Below are positions 48,886 to 63,500 of a stretch of DNA of 64,000 nt, in pieces. The DNA is taken from the NCBI GenBank assembly GCA_020055645.1, contig CM034546.1, forward strand, positions 117,788,375 to 117,852,374, written 5' to 3'. A program made the position numbers and the translations under genes. The first letter of the stretch is position 1. The number at the start of each line of letters is the position of its first letter. This stretch comes from Tomocerus qinae. Its lineage: Eukaryota > Arthropoda > Collembola > Entomobryomorpha > Tomoceridae. The notes beneath the pieces were generated by a model. That model did not search any database and was not told the origin of the DNA. It saw nothing but the letters and a program-made list of their open reading frames with translations.

Positions 48886-51800
48886 AAGTCACTATTTACA
48901 TTTCTCATTATAATATCATAATATTTATTCGCTGCGTTATAAAATGGGCTTGGTTTACCTCGCAGGCACCGGACGATCACTCACCTAATGCTTTGAGTTC
49001 TATTAAACACAGTCACTCATCATACGTTGTGTACTGCACCCATAGATTGATGTAATCTTTTCCTTAGTCGCTTTCTATTCCTCAAAGAAAGATTTTTTTA
49101 CCTTTGTGACTTCAGGAAGCTCTATAATGTAAATGGACAAGGAAAGGATTTTTGAAAAGCATTCATGCACATGTCACGTCCACATCGTGTCAAGTCAAAC
49201 TGACTAATTGTAAGAACTATAATAGCACACAATATACTGTAACAATCACACACTCTGTATTAATACCTTTTGCGGGTTGACTTATAGCTATCCTGTAACA
49301 TGTCAAAATGATATTTTCTATGCTGATACTTTGATATAATAATTATAAGTGCGAGTTATATCTATATTAGTACTTGCCGATGTCTCTATAGAAGAATAAC
49401 AAAGCTAAGTGCATACTGTGCTGAGAAAATAATAATAAATAGGATAATATTATGTTTTACACCTGCTTGTCTTAAGAACAAATGGCATCTGATAATAGTA
49501 ACAATGATAATACTCTCTGCATTATATTTCAATGTAACTTAATGATAATAATGTCTATAGCGAAGAAGCACAAAAATAACTGTTCTTATACATTAACATT
49601 GTATGTTTATTGCATTATGGTTTCATTTGATGAACTGTACCTTTCGTATACACTGCCTACAATAATATATAGGTATAGTATGTTTATATCTGACTTGCAT
49701 TGCATCGTATACGCAAAATAACAAAACATAAATAATACATTGCATCGTGTAGTATTATTAGTATACAATGGAGTTCATGCTGTTTAAGTAGACATAGCTA
49801 ACTAGTAATACATAATAATAATAGAAACGGCTTACGTAAGTGCTACTTAACGTAGGATGGTTAGTATAGGGTGGACAATAGTGCAAGCGACTTACCTATA
49901 TTTTCTATGTTCTACTAAAAAAGGTATTAATGGGTATGTCTACCGTTGTGCCGTGCCTTACTAGTGTCCGATGTAGGATACGGCGAGTGTTTATTTGTAT
50001 GCATGTGAAAATTGAATGAATCGTTCACTTGGTCGATGGTTCGCTGGTTCATTTAGGATTTCCGGATAAGAATTTTTTATGGCGACTCTATGAATGATGC
50101 CTTGCATATTAACATGGTCTGAACAATTGGCAAGAGGTCTATCGAGTGTTTTTACAATGTAAGATGACATTATATACCTTGTAGCCCATAGCTCCAGGGG
50201 CAGGAACCCACGACATCAAAGATTATTACCTACTCCTAATGCCCTATCTTCTGATAAGAAAGCACCTTCTTAGCTACATTCTTACGTTCACACTACATTT
50301 ATTATTGTTGCTAACTTACTGTTTAAATAGCATTATTATTGCAGTGTGTGTATGTTAGTACTAGTATTAGTGCATGTGTATAATGTAGTAGTGGTCTAAT
50401 ATGTCACTCCTGATATCCTCCTCCCTCCCTCGTCCACGAGTTTATTTATTTTCTTATTAGCAAGTGCATAAACACATAGCTGTGTCTATTATGTTATCTT
50501 ATCTTACGTGTGGTTGCCCACTGATTGTGGTTGTTAGCTCAGCACGGGTATTTTTATTACCTTTTCTGTTCTGGTAGACACTCGCATTTTACAGGTGCAG
50601 GTTTTCTATTAATTGTCTATTCTATGGTCGACTTTGCACGTATCTTGACGTCTCGTTAATTCCGGAAGAGTATTTTTGCACCATCTACTACATTCCTCTA
50701 ACTCTGTCTCTGTTATTACTACTACGTGCTGTCTTGCGGCTTTATTTAACTAGTAAATTTCAATCCTGTGTTTTAATGAGCTTACATGCTCATTGTTTAC
50801 TCCTGAATTAATGCTTTTTCTTTCCGATACTAATTAACAAAAAATTATACCATTATGCTCTACTACCTACTTACACGTAGATTACTACAACTAACTGATC
50901 ATTCTAACTAGGGAATATCGGTATATTTTATTCATTAATTACAATATTAACATTTGCTATGAAGGCTGTGTACATGACTTCCACGCTTACACATATTTCA
51001 CATTAAGGTAGCCATTCACGTCCTTTTCACCGAAGTTTACCCTTGATAAGTCCCATTTCCTTTAGGTAACACGTAACTTGTCTCGATTAATAATTACATT
51101 AGTCTCTGATTGAAATTACAGCTAAATTACACGGGTATGAATGAATAAGTAATAAATAATTTCCTTGGGTTGCATGGGATCTGTCTGACTATTGTGTTCA
51201 TCACCTTTCAGTGCATGCGTGTACAATTGATAGTTACTTTATTATGTCGGAATAGTGGTTTTCGTTGATGCAACTCCTAATTGGTAGCTACAAGACAAAG
51301 ATTATGTTATAAGATGTTTCTTTCATGTGCTGATGAACTTATTGCTACTGTATGTATGTTTATTCCGTTGGAACTATATGCCATTATTACTGCTAAAATC
51401 TTAAATTTCTTGCTAAATGTACATATTGGGATGTAATGGAAGTAAGTACAGGTGTGATTTACCGCATTAATAATATCATTAGTGGTGCAAATGACACCTG
51501 AATGTCTATTGCGTAGCGAAGCCACATAGATTAGCCGAAGATGCAATGCTACCTTAATCAACGGAGTAATATAGTGATTAAGTGTAATCAAGGGAGCAGT
51601 TGAGCAGTAGGATTATGTTACTGGGCTTTGAAAATTGCTTTTGGATGAGATGTGACGTGAGCTGAGCTGACTTTATCGTCGCTTTTATTTCGTTTTCTAC
51701 ATAGCTAGAGGGATTTCTGTGTATGTCTGATGTTTTGATTACAGTGCAGAGTGCAGAAATATTGCTTTGTATAAGAATGTGAAAATTTCGTAATCAGAGT

Positions 51801-52044
51801 TCATTATGATTCTCTATAAAATAAAACTCTCATGTATAAAAAGGACAAACAATTAAATAATTTTCAGAAAATCGCGTAACTTTCTGCGTACAAAGCTTGA
51901 TAAAATGTGAAACTTGCATTGTGTTATAAAATGATTACTTTGTACGTTGCACATTAACATAAATACGTAACATACTTTTGACTTCCTTACGCATTTTCTC
52001 TCTTTGTCTATATACTCTATACTTTTGTGTAGAGAGATATACGT

Positions 52045-52062
52045 TTCCTTCCTTCCTTCCTT
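52045..52062. repeat. (TTCC)n microsatellite
   Basis: Four and a half perfect copies of TTCC in a pyrimidine-rich context. Confidence 0.8.
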
Positions 52063-53701
52063 ACTATCCTACATTGTATCTTCCTTCCGTTGACTACGAA
52101 ACTGCGAGGCTTCACTTGGCTACACTAAGGCAGTAAAAGAAACACCGTAAATCGTCTTACAGTACTTATCATTTTGTGGTACTGGTTTTGTGCTAAAATC
52201 TAGTATACGTATGTAATGTACAGATATTTTGATTTGTTGATTGTTAAGGTAATTCTTCTTCCTTCCTGTTATAGTACTATTTTCTCGCTTGTTCCGCTGT
52301 ATCATAATATAAGATATTATGTGTTTATAAGTCATATTTCAATCACCCAAAGATATTGTTTGAACTCATGTATACACTTATAATCATCATTCTCATTGTT
52401 TCATTTCATGTTATGTTCGTTGGAGATTCTCATTTCCTTCCTTTCCCATTCTACAATAAACTCGTGGCACACATACATACATAATCCATATAACACATGC
52501 AATTTTTAAACATGAAACCAAACAAAACATAATTATGAAAAACTTACATAAGTTTTTAGTATTAAGAAACTACAGACTTAATAAGTGAGACAGTCCTCAT
52601 TGTTTCAATTCTTCTTCCCTCTCCGTGTTTAGTTTGACTTAGTAAACCTCACGCAAAAATAAAATCATGTTTACCTTTATTACATAGTAGTCTAACTAAC
52701 TTGACTGATGATTTCTTATTCCCAGTAATAATAAAGCTCCATTTGATTCATTGGGAGTTACTTGTTTACCTTTTGTAAACATACATAACTGTATCTAGAT
52801 ACATTTAGTCCTGAAATGAAAGTATCTATTATTCTTCTTCAAGCTCTTTTGTAAATAATTCGAAATGGACTGATGATCAAAGCATTTTCAAATGTAATAC
52901 AAATGAGAGCACTTGAATGAGTGAACATCTAAATAGTACATCAAGGATCGTAATACAAAGAATTCTTCCAGAGTAGTTAGACATAGTCTCTTCAAAATGA
53001 ATAAACCCAGAAAAAACTATTCTGACTGCTCTTGAGCTTAATTCAATTACTATGGACTTTAAAGATACTACTGAATCCTATCACAGTAAATTAAGAACCT
53101 ATTAAATGTTTTTCAAACAAGGTATGTGGTTTGGCTTCGCTTCGACTTACAGCTACTGACTCGTGTTACTCATATTATAGTTAACATTAAATCACTGTTG
53201 TGTACAGTATAGACCTGAGACTCAAAATTTATACTGCGGCAAAGATCCTTTTGGCTAAGGTCATTTTTTTCACTCTCCATTTATCAAGCGGAGCCAACTG
53301 TGTTGTTTTATGTTGGTCGGATTTATTACTATCCTATGTCAATACAAACATCTATACTTTACATTCTTCAAGGCAATGCATGAAATTATCAAATGTAAAG
53401 CATTCGTTAATAAAAGGATAACCAAATCTACAAATGTTAAATACAATTACCACAATAATTAAGGGTTCTTATAAATAATGTACTCTTAAAATTAGTTATT
53501 GTAGGTAGGTAATTGCACTGTAGTTATCTACAAAAAAGGGATGTGATTTATTGCTATTAATAAGTTTAATCTTTAACCATCTCACATGCATTCACTAACA
53601 GTGCACGCTGAGGTGAGTTCATTACAGACAACTTGAACTTATCATTAGCTAGTAAATACAAATATATGTGCAATTAAGGTTTTACTTATATGTAGTTATT
53701 T

Positions 53702-53755
53702 ATTAATTAGGGGTATGCTTGATGTAGGAATCCTAATAAGAAGAACCTAATTAAT
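53702..53755. promoter_or_regulatory. Inverted repeat of homeodomain-type TAATTA sites
   Basis: ATTAATTAGG (53702-53711) is exactly complementary to CCTAATTAAT (53746-53755); the 34-nt spacer contains the palindrome AGGAATCCT. Further AATTAAGG and GCATTAGG words lie within 100 nt. TAATTA is the core site of many homeodomain proteins, so this is a plausible enhancer fragment. The function is inferred. Confidence 0.3.
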
Positions 53756-54223
53756 TGCAACTATTAGATCTACTGGCATCTTGTCCAATTTGCATTAGGA
53801 ATTTAACGAAATAGGATAATAAATAGCATCAGGATCAGCATGTATTACTTAAAATTAGGATACCTACATAATATATGCAATTGTTACATGGTGAAAAGTT
53901 TTTTCATTTAGGACTCCATTTATTGCATGATTTCCATTAGCACTAACACCATATAGTTGCCGACACATTTGTTAAGTGCTTGACCTAAAGATTTTTGCCA
54001 TAGGCTATAAATGAGAGAGAACCGTAGTGATTACATAACGTATTATATGTAATAAGAAGCACATTGTGATACTAATTACCTACTTCAACGTAATATTTAT
54101 TAGTTTTATACGAATAGGTCCGCTAATTAGAGCTATTGAAAGCCAATAAGTACAGTACGACTACCTTCCCTCTTTCTTATGTAGTAGCCGTATAAAATCA
54201 ATCCCAGAGCTAGTTGAAAAAAG

Positions 54224-54543
54224 TTAGAAAAGTGAAATATCTTCTGAATTTCCTCGATATCCAATTAGAAATGGCCAATAATCTTCAAAGAAAATAAGAG
54301 CCAGGTTCTTCAAAGCATAACTCACAGTTGACTGCTTATCTCTTTCATCCCAATTACGTGAATTCCCATCATTGTCGTTACGGTAATGTAGGAAACTTGT
54401 ATTTTCAATGCACTTAATGGGCGAAGACTTTAATCTAGCCAAAATCAGCCTTCCTCGCTTCCATCTACCAAAATCAACACTTCCTCCTTGTTGAAGACGA
54501 TAGAAGAAAGATTTACGAAGATTCTTATATACATAAAACATCC
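54224..54543 (-). CDS. Tentative terminal coding exon, about 105 codons, unrecognised
   Basis: On the minus strand, CTATTATAG precedes a frame that begins GG ATG and runs 105 codons to TAA. The composition is unlike chance frames here: it is rich in Gly, Asp, Arg, Lys and Trp, with segments such as RLQQGGSVDFGRWKRGRLIL, YRNDNDGNSRNWDERDKQS and FFEDYWPFLIGYRG. The codons favour G or A first. It may be a last exon, a small intronless gene, or a pseudogene remnant. I recognise no family. It lies on the strand opposite to the gene at 30672, as does the tentative gene at 47774-48885, but I find no splice path linking them. Confidence 0.33.
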
Positions 54544-57500
54544 CTATAATAGATTATATATATACTTGTTATAAAAACTGTTATACGTATATTTTTGTGT
54601 ACATGTAGCTTTTGATTACGCATGTAAGTATTTGGTTGAAGGATCTAGACGTGAGTATTAAAGGGTACAGCTATAAAATAGGAGAATATATAATTACCTT
54701 GTATTCAACTAGTAAGACTGACGCAGGCAGAGTTAATACTAATGAAGATAACGCTTCTTTCTATTGTCTCTCTCATTCATAAAATTAATAATGACTAAAT
54801 GAGTATCTTTACACAGAATCCACACTTATAAGCGTAAACATCTCACACGAAGCGAAGCTCTTTTTTTTGCAACTGCGCTTTTTGTTGCGTTATGTTTACT
54901 TGATGGATGTTTTATATAGAAGACTCAAAAAGAGAGCTTTATCTTGCATATTTATTATGTAATAAATTCAAAATCACAATAAACTCCTATGTCAGACTTG
55001 TGTGTAGTGTAGTAGAACATTTTCAAGAATGTAAAACATGAAAGAATAGCAAATACTTAGCAAAGAGATAAAAAGATATGCTTTTGCATAAGGAATGAAA
55101 GATGAAAATGCATTAAAGATCCACTTGCATATATAATTTAAAAAGACAGAGATACTAATCCACAGAGAATGTACGGCAGGCAGTTAAACACGTTGGATAA
55201 TCTTTTTAATTGTATAAGAACATACTTACTACTAGTAGTTGAGCTAAGATGTAATTCTTTTAAGCTTGGATTAATACGTTAGCTTAATATTATGTAATTA
55301 CGGTATATTAAGTTACGTTATGTTTATCGTAGGCATGCTTTATGTACTATCTATTGTTTGTGTCTGCATTTCATTTGAAATTCTTTTAGTCCAACCTATT
55401 ATTATTACTTTAGGAAGATTTACTTTTGTTCAAATGCGTAGTGCTTTGTAATTGGGATTTTAATTTACTATTTACATGTAAATGTATGTGTAGCAAGTAT
55501 CTATGTGAGTGAGAGCAACATCTAAAAAGAAATTCATAAGCATTGCTATCATTAGAGTTTACTGTAATACACTTGGCCACATGCTTGTACAGTGTTTATT
55601 TTCCGTAGCTACTAAAATGTAAGTACCTTCAACTTCATGGTGTTCATTCCTGTCGATTTTTACATTTAAGCGGATGTATTTGATGGAAGTAGGTAAATGA
55701 TAGTTATAGAAGTATTTCGTGTGTAAATTTTAGGAGATGTACCTTCTGGCATAACATAGCGTGTGTAGCAGATGGGTTTCCTAGATAAATCTCTTTCGTT
55801 TTGCAGATGATTTTCTAACGTAATCTTGAATGTTTTTGGCATTAGGTAAACAGAAAACAAGGAGCATTGATATTTCGTCAATTTCGTTAGGTACTATAAT
55901 CATTGTCCCTGGGGTGTACATCATAATGGAAGAGAACAGACGCATATAAAAATTATATTTCACTATTAATTTCACCGTGGGTTCAATGTCACTTATCTGG
56001 GTGCAACGCAGAAAAAAAAGTGTGGTGCACTAAGGGCTAGTGGGGAGATAAGGGGCTCACTTTGACAACACTTTGTAGTTCATTAGCTCAGTTAGTTACA
56101 AGATCACAAGTTTCACTAGCATTGATTAGTTTATTGGCAATTCACAGATTGACTCATATGACAGGTTACTGAAGTTGTTTGAAGGTTGAAGGATCCTGAA
56201 TCTTTACCTGACTTGGCTGCAGTAGACTTGCTCTTTATTGTGTTGTAATCCATTTCTTGCCCAGAGGTGTAACAATCGACTTGATCTTACACACCAATGC
56301 TCCATACTTACTCTACTCTGTCAGTCACATATTTACATACTCGCCCAAGTACACAATCCTCCTTTGCATACTACAACGTGCTCCATACTATCCCTAACCA
56401 CACAACTCACGCTAATGTGCTTTGTTTACTCTACTCCATTCAATCCATTTAAGCCATTTTATGTTAACGCTTTGCTTGTCCGAATTGGGGTTCCTGTCAA
56501 ATTCAAAGCCAAAACCGTTCTTTTAAATCCATCAAATAAACAAACTACCACACTGATATGATTCAACTAGTGGGCAAGATCACTACGAAGGACTTATTTA
56601 TAAAATATGCGTACATATTTCCTTACGAATGTAGTCAACAATATAGATCGTAGGATAGTTTTCAATGAACATTTCTTTCGTGTTATTTTGTTAGTGTGCA
56701 CTCATACTTCGAACTGCAATTTTTCAATTAAGCCAAATTTCAATTTATTCACCTATATAAGAGTTACTACAGGTAAAAAATTAATTTCAGACTTTGTATT
56801 TAGAGGCATGCTACATTGGAAAATTTTACAATTATATTTTATTTCGATACTGAAAACTATTCTCTGAAATCTTTCGTTGTAGAGGAATATTTTCACATTA
56901 TTTTGCAACCTAATACAATCGGAATAATAGGTAAAAATTACATCTTGGACTTTATATTTAAAGGCATGGTATGTTGGAAAATGCAAAATCTTGGTTTTGA
57001 GAGTAGTAAAACTGCAGAATGGAAATAACGAGAGGATGACATAACAAGGTGTGGTCTTTAAGAGTACACTCGTGCGCGGTGGTTAGAAAATGGAATTTGA
57101 GGATTTTTAAGTAGTATTTCTGCAGGACTGAGTCAACAGCCCTTCGTGTTCAGACACTAAGTAGTATATAGTTGTGCATGGAATACTGTACGAAACCATA
57201 AGTGGCGACAATTAACAGTTATTTCTTGCATTTAAAATTCCATGATAAAATAAAGAGCTTTTACTGTAGCTTTTAGGATTAATGGTAGTTTTCTTGCGTA
57301 AATTATAGACTAGTCCTTGCTAACTTCTTTTAGGTATTTACTCTTGCCTAAAATAAATTTTTAAAAGTGATATTTTACATTTTCATATTGTTTGAACATG
57401 TGGAAGAGTTTAATGATGACTAGAGGGCGATATTCAATATAGGAGAATATCTCGAGTGAGTAGCATTAGCAATAAACAGAAAAGAAGCGTGTAATAAATA

Positions 57501-60500
57501 ACTGCTAGGTAGAACAAAGTACAAACCTGGTATTCCTAAAAAGCAGCTTTTATCTACAAGAAAATATTGTAAGGATTAACTGCATCTCTTTTCACTCTCA
57601 AACGTTGTAGATTCAATCAGTTGAACAAGAATCGAGTCATGAACATGGAATCATGTCCTGTTTTACTCCCGCCCTTTTGCACGTAAACTAAAGTAACGAA
57701 GTATAGAGACAAGCAAGCAAGACTGGATTCTAAGTACCTACCACATCAGAATTTCACATTTCTATGAACTCCTATTGACAAATTTTAATGGGAAAACACT
57801 TTACATAGTAACTTGTCTGTAACGCCAGGATTAAAGGATAAAAGTTAAGCAACCGATATATCACAAGTAAACGAGTTTGACGGAAAATTTATTTTAAATC
57901 CTTTCTCTTTTAAAAAATCCTGTTTCCTCTAAAATATTGACAAAGTTAACAATAAAAAGCTTCGATATTTGTCTATTTCAGTTAATGACAAATGCATAGA
58001 AATTATTGTTTTAAGAGAAATGTTGTAGGTGTGTTCTGTGTTCTTGTATTAGTTAGCTAAATTGCATTCGTGCCATATAAAGCGAACACAACAGCTTTCA
58101 TTTACTGACATAATGTAAACATCTGAGAATGAATGACAGGTGGATCTGTATTTTTGCAAGTAGGTAGGTAAATTGCAAATTGCGAGATGAGATGACAATG
58201 TGCATGGTTGATTTTGTTTGATTGCATGTTTTCTTTAATTGCTCCTACTTTACTTGGTTAATTGTTTTTTGTGCACTTGAAAGTAGAATATTAAGTATAG
58301 AGTAGAGTATGATTATGATATTATGAGTTAGTGGACATGGAGAGGTACCTGCGTTTATTAATCTCATTCATCTTATCTCATCACGGCCTCTGTTAAGGCT
58401 GATGAAGAACCTAATGCCAAAAGTTATACAATTGTATTACATCACAAAATGAGGGTAACTATATGCCTAATCTATGCAATTATTTCTAGCGAGAAGTAAT
58501 TAGAACCGCCAAGCCAAAAATTATTACAATGAATGCCATTGCCTTGCTCACTTGCCATTCCCACCCTCTCCCTCCGCTTAAAGGAGACAAAAGTCTCTCG
58601 GCTTAATTTGTCTCACAGTCACCACTTTCCTAGTCAAATGAGAATGTTTAGCTTTAAAATGGAGACTCCTATAATCAATCCCATTTCATAACTTTTTTAA
58701 TTGTGAGACAAATCCCTTGATCAGCCAGCCACACCAGACCAACAACCTACACCTGATTTGCTCTGTTTTTTAATTGCGCTCCAACTGCGACTACAAAGAA
58801 CTAATCTCCTCTAAATATCATGTCAAGTCCGTAATTAACTTTCATTAGCTTTGTCTACTTGCACTTGCCTCAATTATCTAATAAATACGCGTGTGCTTCT
58901 CCAATTACAATTCTACTCTCTGTCCTTGCCCTCTTTATGCAGTTCGGAACCGTCAATACACTCTGTCTTCAAACTTTACATAACTTTGCACAAAATTGGT
59001 TTTCTTATTTCTTTTTAGTCATACTTATTTTTTAGAAAACAAGATAAGATAATCTGTATTAATATACTGTCGGCATTAAATCCAATCTACCAAACGTAAA
59101 TAAATAATACATACCAAAATTAGGCCGTGTTACAGATCTATAAATTGAGAATTTTAGAAATTTAATGAAATATGGAAAATTGTCATTAGTCTTTTAAACA
59201 AGGATTAGAGAATTCCCTAAATTAAAGATTTCAAAATTAGATAAAACCCTATACTATAATTTTATACAGTTCCACGTGCTTAATGTTCTTTTAATGAGTT
59301 AACGAAAGTTCACAATTAGACCTTTATTGAATCAAGACAGGCAACAAAGATAAATATTTATTGCACTTGAAACCCACGTTGAGCTTTGAAAAAGATTGCA
59401 TCATCGAATTCTTTGCAATTAGTTAGGCCATTATAAAAGGTGAATACTTATAAATGCACTCTGCACAGATATCAGCTGTGTATCTATATATATTTTTGTG
59501 TGTAAGAAGCAGAGATGGGTATTAATAGGAGGGAGGAGTATAGACATGTGTCTAAAATATTAGTGTAATAATAGCATTATTGTATTAGTAGTGGTAGTAG
59601 ATAGTGAGGTAGAGCGGAGGAGGAGAAGGAGATAGAGGAGTAGCAAAGGAGCGAGACGAAGTGAGTGAAGTGAACGTAATAAAGTTCCGTTAGGTGCAAG
59701 AAAAGCTCTTTTTGTAAGTATTGTACTCAATCTCCAATGATGAACAGTGGATGTGTTAAAGGAACTCTACGTATGTTGATAATGCGTATATTTATGCTCA
59801 GCAGGTATCCCTGAATGCATTCTTGTGTACTTGTCCAATCTCCTGTATTTAAGATTATCCACATTTTCTTATGTAGAACTCATTTGGCCACTTTTGCGTG
59901 TACACACACAGTAAGCTATGTAGTAGTATTCGTAGTATGTGTACTTAGGTACTTTCTTGGTCTGGTTTGGCCGGATGGACGGAACTTCACCTGCTTTTCT
60001 CTCGTACGATCACGTATGTTGATTGTAGTGATTCTTGTAGTTAATGCTCTATATAGATCTTCAATTTCCTCAGAGGAATAAAATGGCTATCAGTCTTTTG
60101 TTAGGTGCAAATTGAAAAGAATTGTTGTGTCTGCTCCACTCTGCCCTTCGTCTATCCCATGCACTTACCTTTGATTCACTTATGCTAACGTCCGCACTAC
60201 TCCATTGTTTGTCCTACCTTGTCTTCTCTTATTCTTGACTCTTACATTGCAGTTCAATTAGATTCATTTCCATACCACCGCCGCGAGGCTCTTCTCTAAC
60301 CCAGTTCCTACGACCCATCAATATTCTTCACTACGCACATTTCCTAGACTGTCTACTAATTCTTATATTCTTAATGCTGTAATGCACAATGCTTAAATAA
60401 GTAGCGATATCTAAAGCTATTTAAAGCTACCCAAGATTTCTAACTCTACCTACCTGAGTGCCATAATAACTTCCACTCCCTAATAATTTCCAATTTGTGT

Positions 60501-63500
60501 CTATTGTAGTATTGATTGTTAAGCACTACCGTTGGAGTAAAATGGCGAAAGCCATTTGAAATTATTTCTAAATTGGAAGCTTGTAGGAAGAGTATGAATG
60601 AAATGATCTATGCAACACCTGTTTAGGAATATCTTATTTTTAAGGTAGCTATAGATCATTTTATTAACTCAAGGGAGACCAAAATGGAAATAATGAGGGA
60701 AAATTGTGTTTCGATTTCATTTTCAGATTTATTTATGGGCTTGTGCTCACAGTACCTATATTGTATTTAACGAGTTGGAAAGTCAGGTGGGTAAAGGTGA
60801 AACATGCGTGTTTATTTTCTCAAGTGTGGAATTTGGATGCGCATTTGGAATAAAAGTACATACTAGAGGAGGAGTTTACTAGTTTACTTTTAAGGGATAC
60901 CTTAGTTAAACCTTTTTTGGTATGCCAAGATAAAATATTTCTCAAGAAAAGAAAATGTGAAATTTTTAAAGGTTCAAATTCCACCACGTCCCTTTAAATT
61001 CAGCAGTAAATATTCCAGTACACATATCCACAAAATGAATAAGTTTTGAGAAATAGTTAGCATTCAATGCCTCTCCTTGTTTTTCTGACCGTTTTGTGAC
61101 TTGTGATTTGTGAAGTATTGAGATTCCTTTATTTCATTCACGGCTCCCATTTTTCAATGTTCATATAATTTCAACAGACTTGTTAGTTGTCAGTGTATTG
61201 TGTTCTGTTCCGCGCTTTCATTTTTTATCACTTTAGCACATCTTCAATAAGATGTACTTGTACTAGTAGAATTACATGGCACTACTGTCGTAGAAAATGA
61301 GCAAAGTTGTAATAGCCACACCAAGAGTAGACGTTAACATTCTTTGCTTCGAATTCTAAAGAATTTTAACATTGAGCGAGGTAGAAAGACAATCCCATCA
61401 GAAGAATTCATTCTACACGTATCCCTACTACTACTCTTTCAATCATGTTACATAATAGGAGAGCGTTAGTAGTAGTAAATGCAAAGGAAAACTTTAAACA
61501 TCAGTAAATAACAGTTTCCTAGTACAGTAGTAGACAGTCGACACGATACGACAGTAGCCAAAAGTGTTTGGGCGCTTCTGATTGTTTGTGAGCATCGCAC
61601 GTTATTATCAATGCATTACTGCAACTCTTATGCAATGTAGTAGTATATGGATCTTTGAATATTTTGTAGCTAGGATGCATACAAACAACACTTGATGATT
61701 CTATGCACTAAAAATTTACGCATTCATGGTCTCTGTACTCTGTCCTCTTCTAACGGATACTATTTACTACAGGATTTCTTTAGAATGTATGTATGCTTAG
61801 ATACAGCTTCAAAAAATCCATGATTCTACTCGCTTAACCAGGCGCGACCAATTTATTTCAATTTCCCATGTTTTATTCACAACAAAACTTCCTCAAGTCA
61901 ACCAAAAACCTCTCAGTCACCCACATATGGACTATTCACCAGGAATGCAGGTCAAAACAATAATTCCTTCGTGAGAATACAGTTCACTGTGACAAACGAC
62001 TTAGATTTTTTTCTCGCTTGCCAATCAATCCCTCAGGAATTTTGAGATTCTTTTTATTCGAAGAAGTAGGAGAAGGATATTCTACACCTAATATACGTTA
62101 TTAACATTATCTCGGAAATCTGACAAATCTGTTCTTCAGAATTTCTCAGTTTCTTAGATTTAATGACATAACAAAGTAGAGTGACCAGCGCTGATTGTGA
62201 AAAGCGGACCAACTCTATAATTCGAAGCAATTTCTTTCTTTGTAGTGCAAGGAACAATAAATAATATACAATTTAGCCCTGTCACATCAAAAACTATTTA
62301 TTTATGTAATAAATGCCAAGGATGAATATTGGTTCAAATTATTTGGATTTTCTTCCATAAGATACATAATTTAGTCAACATTTCAACATTTGATTACACA
62401 CAGCAAGCTAAATGACCCTAAATGTATCAATACATACCTGGTGAGAGAAATAAAATTTTATGTGTAGTAGAAAACTGTAGTCTACTCCATACGCATTTTC
62501 CTTCATTTGCAGCTCATTCTGCACACTTAGCATTTTCATGCGGCTTGCCTGGTAAGGTCATGCTGTGAAGCGTGACTGAAAACGCTCTATGAGTGAAGCA
62601 TACTAAAGTAAAGCGTCTGATTCAAAAGATATTAGGAAGCTAGATTCGATCAGATTGAATTGTTCAATTCTTATACACCCCTACCTTAGATACATACATT
62701 ACTAATACGCTCTACACTTTTCACACACAAAGAATTCTACATACCTAACATCATCTCATCCATCCTAAATCAGTTTACTTACACTCATCTCTCTCCCACT
62801 CGTATTTTGGCAATTCATACACAATCCAATGAATATGTCTAACAGTATACAGAAGAATTGCACCTATAATTTTCCTCCATCTGCAGTTCCGTTTTACACA
62901 ATGTAGTAACATTTGTTTGAACCCAGGCTTAATTCGGAAATTTTTTTCAAGATTTCATCTCAACATGGAATTATGGACGCCACAGAAAGGATTAGACATA
63001 GAAATTAATATTCCTATTCATAATAATCAGGTGTAGAGGAGCCGTTTTAGTCGAATCAAAAATTGTGATGAGTTAAAATCTGTCAGTACTCCGACTTTGT
63101 TGGAAAATGAGATAAATATTATCTAGGATTTTTTGCAGAATAATTTGTCTTGGCAGTACGGATTTATTATTTGTCAAGTGCAAGAATAGATGGGAATTCT
63201 GTTCATTGGTTTTAACAATTAGATTGCGTATATTGTGTGAGTATAAAAAGTGTAACGATAATATGTTACTAGAAAAGTGACGTCCTTGCATAGTAAAGAA
63301 ATGTTGGATAGAGTATTTGGAAGTTAAACTGATATCCTACATAGAGTAAATGTGGTGTGATGGGAGTAAAGTGGAAACGGGATCTGCATTTATCCACTAT
63401 TTTCTAAGATTACACAAGACTGCATCCATTCTTCTTTTCCACCGTCTTCTTTATTTCGTGTCATTGGAATACAAAGCAGAATATGTGTAGGAGGGGTACA

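Larger units (their letters stand above)
48886..54223. other. Gene-poor stretch
   Basis: No supported exon. A (TTCC)4 microsatellite lies at 52045-52062. A TAATTA-rich inverted repeat lies at 53702-53755. Frames on both strands have chance-like composition. Confidence 0.45.
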
